Positions 58,263-64,000 of a DNA stretch of 64,000 nucleotides are shown piece after piece (position 1 is the stretch's first letter; each line of letters starts with the position of its first letter). This DNA is from Eutypa lata (taxonomy: Eukaryota > Ascomycota > Sordariomycetes > Xylariales > Diatrypaceae), in assembly GCA_022661535.1 (NCBI GenBank), contig JAKULF010000006.1:744001-808000 (forward strand), in the 5' to 3' direction. The position numbers and the translations under genes were made by a program. Below the pieces are notes generated by a model. That model saw only the letters and a program-made list of their open reading frames with translations. It searched no databases and was not told where the DNA came from.

Positions 58263-60749
58263 ATATTTTATATAACCTCTCTTCCCCTTTGCGCATGATC
58301 TAGGACTTAGAAATCCATACTTCGAGTTTTTCACGGTCTCGACCGACGAGAAAGTACGAGTCTAGGGCCATTCCCCGCTGACGATGCCGTCGTGCGCTTT
58401 AGGGGGTTAATGCTCCCCGTTTAGGAAAGCGATAGATCAACAATTCAGCCTCATGCATGGTTACCGTTTATACGTTACAAAAAATATATATAGAGCAACG
58501 GGGTTGTTACTCAGCATTTTCTCGATTTTCTAATATACTAAAGGTCCCCGGCTAACTCGTTGGATAGAGTTGAAGTAGAATCAGGGTTTGTGGCGTTCTT
58601 GTTATTATGCCAAGCTTGGTTCTGACATCAGTCTAACCTTATTCAACCACTGTAGCAGTCTGATTTAAAGGAGCCGATCGAGCTCGGTATATCAAGTCTC
58701 AGCGGATTGGATATCAGCGATGATGCCAAGAAGCGAATTGAGTCCCAGACCGGGGATGAAGCTATCCAACGCCGTATTACAAAGGGCACAGAATAGCATA
58801 GTTCTTACGTATAATCGCAGATTGTTTCCTCCAATTTAGCAAGTCATAAGTGTAACACTGGATTATGGACTTGTGACCGTTGGAACCCCAGGAAAAGATA
58901 TACAGGGTTATAATGGTCGTGACTAAAGAAACTAAAGACATGGATTACTTCTTTCTAATTTTTCTTGTATAACACAATAAGTTTTGCTTTCATCAATTGC
59001 TGGATGCCTATGTCTCCGTCACAGTACATCATGGAACACGAGCAAAAAAACATAGTTATGAAGTTATCAAAGTTGTACCATGTTCCTTCATTGCTTCCGT
59101 AGGTTATATAAGATTGACTTTCTGGACCAAGGCCTCCAAGTGCATCTGGTAACTATTGTCAACGCCAGCGGCCGTCAGCAGCAGCCCTCTGGCTATCGAC
59201 GATAGCAGCTTATACTTCTACCTCTTTTCAAGAATGAGGTAAGATCTCAATTCTCGCTAAAAGGGATTGCCCTATTGGTCTGCAAAGGTTCCATGCCTCA
59301 TGTCAGCCTACGTAACCATATCTGCCGAAGATCGTAGGGCTGAAAGGCTGACGCCAGCCAAATTTCGCCTCAAAAGCTCGACTAGACCCCGGGGCCTGAC
59401 CAATGTGCGGAAGGATTCCGGTCGAAAAATATTACCTAAAAATTAAAAGAAGGGTTGTGTGCTCCTCCCAATATACCCTCAAATGTTGATTTTGGAAGCT
59501 GACGCTATCACCAATAGAATCGCCAGCAAGTAGGGACATAATGCTTAAGGGCGGTAAAATATGCATGATTACCATTAGAGTGCTCGAGACTGCTTACAGG
59601 TTCTCTACCGGAGCTATGAGAGATATACATAAACCTTTAAAAAAGGCATCTAAAAAAACAGCCATACTTCTAAGGATGCCAAGAGCACAGAGAAGCCATG
59701 CGAACCTCTGGTTTCTCACTGACCTCTATGAATCGAGAGATACTTACGAGATTTCATGGACAGACTTCATGTTACTCCACCACACGAACTGAGAATCGTT
59801 CAAAGTTAAGTGTGGTCTCAAGAGCAGACTTGCCTGTGTAACTAACCACCCGGATTTGAACCTCCCGCGAGAACTAGGGAATGGCACTTGCAAACATTGC
59901 GCATTCGAACGCAAATACACGTAATTATTTCTATCACGCGGCAATGGAAATTATATAATCGCATATCCTTTCTCAATGCGGGTTGTATTCGGATCAACAT
60001 ATATTCAAAGTAACCATAGGTTTAGTATTATCCAATCTTGCCAGGCATAGCTGCCCATCCGGAGCCACGATACTTTATTCGTAAAATCCGGAATTGCAGT
60101 CGTGAATGAAGTGAGATTTCGGTAGTGTTTGACATGCTCTGAGAGGATTTCTCGAAGGCAAATATCAGTCGTTGTTATCATGGCAAGAATCCTTTCCTCA
60201 GCCTCCATAAACCCGGCTACGCCATACTTCCCTACCGTGCCAATGCCCTTTTGTGCGAGATTGATGGGGTAAATGTCACCGTACGCAATTCATATTTACG
60301 AATCATTCACGTTACGTCAATATTCATTAACGGGTTTGTTATCGTGTAGTTATATAAGTGATACTTATGGTTTAATCAGATATAAGATATGCCTTCTATT
60401 TGATGGCCTCGAGTATTCTAGATGGAGCAAACAAACTCAGAAGCTCGTCTAACATACACACGTGGACAATCCGGCTTTCGAGTCAATATTTTCGAAGCCC
60501 GTCACACCGATTAGTTTGACAGATGAATATCTTCAATGACTACTTCCAACTGTCCACCACACATATTAGTCATAGCCGTACTTATACGTATATAAAAACC
60601 ATGAACATGTTTCGAGCCTCTAGCTTAACAACCACGGCTTACTTTATTTATCTATCATGATTTTATTCGCAGTAGTTCGATGATACTCCGATTTGACCTA
60701 GCTACTTCACCTGCAAGACAGCATACACTAAACTCCGGTACTACCGGGA
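58263..60749. other. Intergenic, no gene seen
   Basis: About 2.5 kb between the xylanase remnant and the LysM gene. The short frames at 59541-59944 and 60005-60208 have no recognisable motif. A T-arm-like word at about 59850-59880 does not fold into a tRNA. Confidence 0.45.
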
Positions 60750-62018
60750 ATGGCGGTGATAACTACATGCATTATCCTTCTAGTCCTCTTCACCACTTTC
60801 GGGCAGGGAGCTCGACTGAAGAGGGGCGGCGGGGACCCGATCCCTTCTGAAGCCCCCAACACAACCACACCCTCGTCTATCTCGAGCGTTACGGTTTACG
60901 TTGTAACAACGACTTCACCAAATATAGAGGGGGCCGAGGCCGAGGGCGCGGTTCACGACCCTAACGGAACGGGCATTCTTTCACTCACCGGCGTTGATAG
61001 CGTATATCGTGAAGTGCTAGGCGATGTTCCGTCTTTCGTAGGCGATGCTCACGAGAACCCTACCATTGCTCCATTTCTACCCGGCCAGACGTCTTCTCAA
61101 AGTATCAGTAATAGTACGATATCTAGTATCGCAAGCGCAAGTATCTCCTCTAAATCCCCCGACCCAGTACAAACCAGCCTGTCATCCGTCTCGCCTCCCT
61201 CCCAAGAGCCAACTCTCCCCATCCCCACTGGTCATTTCGCCACAAACTGTATACTGTACTACCAGGTCCAAGAAAAAGACACCTGTCTCTCCATCGGCGG
61301 CGACTTCAGGATATCCCTGGACAAGCTCCTCAACCTGAACCCAGAGCTCGATCCCAGGTGCGAGCACCTACAAACCGGACAGGTCCTCTGCCTGCGCGAG
61401 GTCGCGCCTACCGTTGCCGTTTCATCCTCGACGACAAGGCAACCGACTACTACTACGCCAACACCCACGTCAACATCAACAGGGGCCATCACAATATCCA
61501 GGAGCACGGTAGCGAACACAGTTACAACGACGTCGCCAATATCGACAGGAGCCCCCTCTACCTTGATATCCTCTAGCAGCAGCAGCAGCAGCAGTAGTAA
61601 TGGTACGGTAGCGAACGCGACAACCACGACCACGACAACAAATCCGCAGCAACCACCGTCGCTTGAGAACTGCACGCGGACCTATTCCGTGAAGGCGCAC
61701 GATACATGCGACGGGATCGCTCGGAGCAACAAGCTGACCCTAGGCGACTTCCTGTCGTTGAACCCCGCTTTGCGTGTGCGGAGCAGTGGCCGTGGTAGTG
61801 GCGGGAATTGCCCGATCGACATTGGACAGGTGGTGTGTGTCCAGGGTGGCTCGCCCCGTCAAAACACGCAGAAGATCTCTTCCACGTCCTTTATGAATCA
61901 TACTGCGCATAGTAGTAGTGCGACTGGAATATTCAGTACTTCGGGACTCACGCACCCTGAGGCGTCGCATGTGCCGACTAGCTTGGAGGTTATACCCATT
62001 GAGACTAGGAGAAGGTAG
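60750..62018 (+). CDS. Secreted two-LysM protein (effector-type)
   Basis: Single-exon gene of 422 residues. A signal peptide is clear (MAVITTCIILLVLFTTFGQG). Two LysM modules bounded by cysteines are separated by a Ser/Thr-rich linker. LysM 1 (about 168-217) runs from CILYYQVQEKDTCLSI to LNPELDPRCEHLQTGQVLCL. LysM 2 (about 305-368) runs from CTRTYSVKAHDTCDGI to LNPALR...NCPIDIGQVVCV. LysM domains bind chitin-type N-acetylglucosamine chains. In plant- or insect-associated fungi such secreted proteins can mask chitin from host receptors or protect hyphae, but a chitin-binding wall role is equally possible. No chitinase or other catalytic domain is present. The linker contains an AGC/AGT serine run at about 61577-61600. 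Confidence 0.88.
   Translation: MAVITTCIILLVLFTTFGQGARLKRGGGDPIPSEAPNTTTPSSISSVTVYVVTTTSPNIEGAEAEGAVHDPNGTGILSLTGVDSVYREVLGDVPSFVGDAHENPTIAPFLPGQTSSQSISNSTISSIASASISSKSPDPVQTSLSSVSPPSQEPTLPIPTGHFATNCILYYQVQEKDTCLSIGGDFRISLDKLLNLNPELDPRCEHLQTGQVLCLREVAPTVAVSSSTTRQPTTTTPTPTSTSTGAITISRSTVANTVTTTSPISTGAPSTLISSSSSSSSSSNGTVANATTTTTTTNPQQPPSLENCTRTYSVKAHDTCDGIARSNKLTLGDFLSLNPALRVRSSGRGSGGNCPIDIGQVVCVQGGSPRQNTQKISSTSFMNHTAHSSSATGIFSTSGLTHPEASHVPTSLEVIPIETRRR
61577..61600. repeat. (AGC)n/(AGT)n coding microsatellite
   Basis: Seven or so serine triplets in the linker between the two LysM modules. Confidence 0.85.
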
Positions 62019-62460
62019 GGGAGTAAATGTGTTCGGAATCCCTAAGTACAGTTAATCATAGTTACTTATGTACGTAAGTGAAGAGAGAGCAGAAGAGAGA
62101 AGAACAACGACGTGAAGCGATTGTTGGGCTTTCAATACCCGATTAATTAACCTTTCCTCTATCATAGCAAGAATAATGTTTTCTGCATGTATCTAACCCG
62201 AGACCTTTTCATCATGGATATAACTGTCCGAGTTAGCTCATGGCCGTGATTCTAGAATCTAGATCGAGCTTTGTTCAACGTGAACCCCTTACCCCTATAC
62301 ACGTATCGTGACCCCCTGCATGACAGAAGATATGAGAACCGGGCAGTGAAAGGTGTGTACATGACAACAAAACAGTAAAACAGTAAAACAGTTTACATGA
62401 CATTCGAATATAGCTCACGCCGTACACAGTAAAGCAGAAAGAACAAGCATCCCTCTCCGC
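62019..62460. other. Convergent intergenic gap
   Basis: About 440 bases between convergent genes. Three copies of an AAAACAGT unit at about 62370-62392 are flanked by TACATGACA words. No gene. Confidence 0.5.
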
Positions 62461-64000
62461 TCAAGACTTCTCGTGTCTCTTGCCGATCCGCGCCCGAGCA
62501 GACTCCAGAGATTCTCCTACAAAGGGCTGTTTCGGTTGACCACCTGGCCTCACTGGTAAGTTTTTGAAGTAAGGCAAGTCTACCAGCCATTCTGCCTCAA
62601 CAGCAGTGACAGTCTGAAGATACTGAATGCCTGAATAGGCGAACTTGTCAAACACAACCCACTCATTCTGGCCGTTTACGAGCACGCTGTGTGTGTGGAC
62701 ATTGGCATAGATGTTCTGTCGGACCGTCTTGTAGGTCTCCCTCCCGGGAACTTGCATCGCCGAATGATGGACGAAACTTAGCGCTAATGCCTTGCGGATA
62801 TTAGTTTCATATTCCGGGTTGCCGGCCTGGGTCGAGTGGACGGGGATATTCATTTCTCCCATCCTGCACATAAGAGCACCTCGGATCTCACTGACAGTCT
62901 CTAAAGCGACCTTAGACAGAAAATTATCGGTGCACCATTGTTCGATATCGACCTTGCATTCCCTTCTGGTTATCTGGTATGCATGAAATGCGTTGAGCAA
63001 GGTGAGATGGTCGGACTTTGGGTGGGCCCACCCTTCCCTGGCGAGATCGGCAACGTAGCGGTAGTTATAGGGGCGCACGAATATGGACTTTTGAGTGCTC
63101 AGCAGAGCTGCGATAGATACTATCTCGCAGGAGCAGCTAAGCTTCTCGGCTTCGACGATAGCCAAATACCATACTGGATCCACGGGAAACTTTGCATCCT
63201 TGTTGCGGTTCGACATGTGGTCCAAAGCAAACTCTTCAGCACTTGTGCCTAGTTTAGTAATCTTCGCCTTGTGGTCCAGAAACCCCCTGTGAAACTTATG
63301 TCAGATCTACATACAGACAGATTGGGGATGAAACTTACAGGTGATGAAGGTCTTCTATGGCTGCCAAATACAATTCAATGTCCGGTGGATCAACAAAGCC
63401 AGTGGCTAGAACGTCATTATGGCCATCACAACAGAGTTCGAGAATAATCGAAGAGAGGTCGCTCCTCAAATACATTGGCGTGGTGATCTTGGAAAATGCT
63501 CGATCGAAGGCCGACTTGGTGTATAACCGATAACACACGCTTTGTCCAGTGCAACAGGCTCGTGTCGCTCGCTCATCCGCTATGCCTTGAGATACAGGCG
63601 CAGTCTGAATTATTTCCATTCGTGCTCGCGGATTGTATACCTTCTCATTGACCAGACCCGAGTCAACAATGTAACCAATGCGGATGAAACTCATCGTATC
63701 GGCCATGTTGGTGGTGACTACACACATTCTCTTATTCGACCGTTCTGATACTTTACGTTGTTGGTCGCGGGAAAGAGTAGAGTACAATGGCAATACCTGT
63801 CAAATATTAGCATTCAAACCATATTGCAGAATTAAGAAGAGATCCTACCTCGAGGTTCGTTATTCTCTCCCTAAGTGCAGCACATGTTCGTTCGATTTCA
63901 TTCTCTCCAGTGAGAAAGAAAAGGATGTCACCTTGAGCCTTAGTCTTGTGGATGTGTTCCACACAAGAGATGCCGTCCACAAGATAGGAAGACGTCGGCC
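62461..64000 (-). CDS. Divergent DEAH-box RNA helicase, C-terminal part (5' end outside window)
   Basis: Three visible exons join in phase: 63849-beyond 64000, 63339-63796 and 62461-63286. They encode the second RecA domain (GDILFFLTGENEIERTC, VLPLYSTLSRDQQRKV), then the ratchet/HA2 and OB-fold regions (NIPVHSTQAGN, YANVHTHSVLVN, WVVFDKFAYSGIQYLQTVTAV) found in Prp43/DHX15-type proteins. The segment that normally carries motif V and the QRAGRAGR motif VI is changed: TNMADTMSFIRIGYIVDSG and SQGIADERATRACCTGQ. The catalytic arginines are thus only partly kept. RNA remodelling is the family role; this copy may have weakened or lost ATPase activity. The N-terminal DEAH region lies past the right edge. 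Confidence 0.88.

Noticed and set aside
59830..59945. Possible minus-strand tRNA (GGTTCAAATCC-like T-arm)
   Set aside because: The candidate T-stem does not pair and no acceptor or anticodon arm can be formed.
61259..61675. Minus-strand frame antisense to the LysM gene
   Set aside because: A shadow of the Thr-rich linker and LysM coding sequence; its Val/Leu runs are reverse translations of ACN and AGC repeats.

Overview
This window looks like the chromosome of a filamentous ascomycete (Pezizomycotina, probably Sordariomycetes). The genes carry short 48-120 nt introns with GTAAGT/GTATGT/GTGAGT-type donors, CTAAC/CTGAC-like branch sites and TAG/CAG acceptors. Families typical of these fungi are present: a PTH11/SAT4-type membrane protein, an ACS-family MFS transporter, a LysM protein, a heme-thiolate peroxidase and a DUF1275 protein. 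Two very AT-rich tracts (1-2650 and about 30640-32040) have lost nearly all CpA but kept CpG, which is the mark of repeat-induced point mutation (RIP).

Layout. 1-2650: RIP-destroyed repeat. 3.7-9.7 kb: a C2H2 zinc-finger gene, a GST/eEF1B-gamma-like gene, a RING-finger gene and a cupin gene with a mitochondrial-type N-terminus. 10.45-16.6 kb: one large three-exon gene for a ZNFX1/Hrr1-like helicase of about 1950 residues (CCCH finger, SF1 helicase, NF-X1 fingers, RZ finger). 17.9-18.1 kb: a relic of a Fic gene. 19.3-30.6 kb: four neighbouring genes that look like a catabolic module: a secreted type-B carboxylesterase, a hydantoinase/oxoprolinase-DUF917 fusion, an ACS-family MFS transporter, and a divergent NtaA/DszA-type flavin monooxygenase. 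30.6-32.0 kb: second RIP block. It abuts a PTH11-like gene that appears broken by TAG codons.

34-47 kb: a SnoaL/NTF2-like protein, a low-complexity Gly/Ala-repeat protein, a large disordered protein with one membrane segment, a secreted heme-thiolate peroxidase, and an intron-containing initiator-type tRNA-Met. 47.9-51 kb: an OSCA/TMEM63 (Csc1-like) channel. 54-64 kb: a DUF1275 membrane protein, an intact Fic-domain gene, the 3' remnant of a GH10 xylanase, a LysM protein, and the 3' part of a divergent DEAH-box helicase that runs off the right edge.

Most exon joins were worked out by hand from reading-frame phase and splice signals. Where all exons add up to an unbroken frame, confidence is high. 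The strongest leads are the 19-31 kb catabolic module, the Fic gene with its RIP-side relic, the intron-bearing initiator tRNA, the DEAH helicase with an eroded motif VI, and RIP leakage into the PTH11-like gene.
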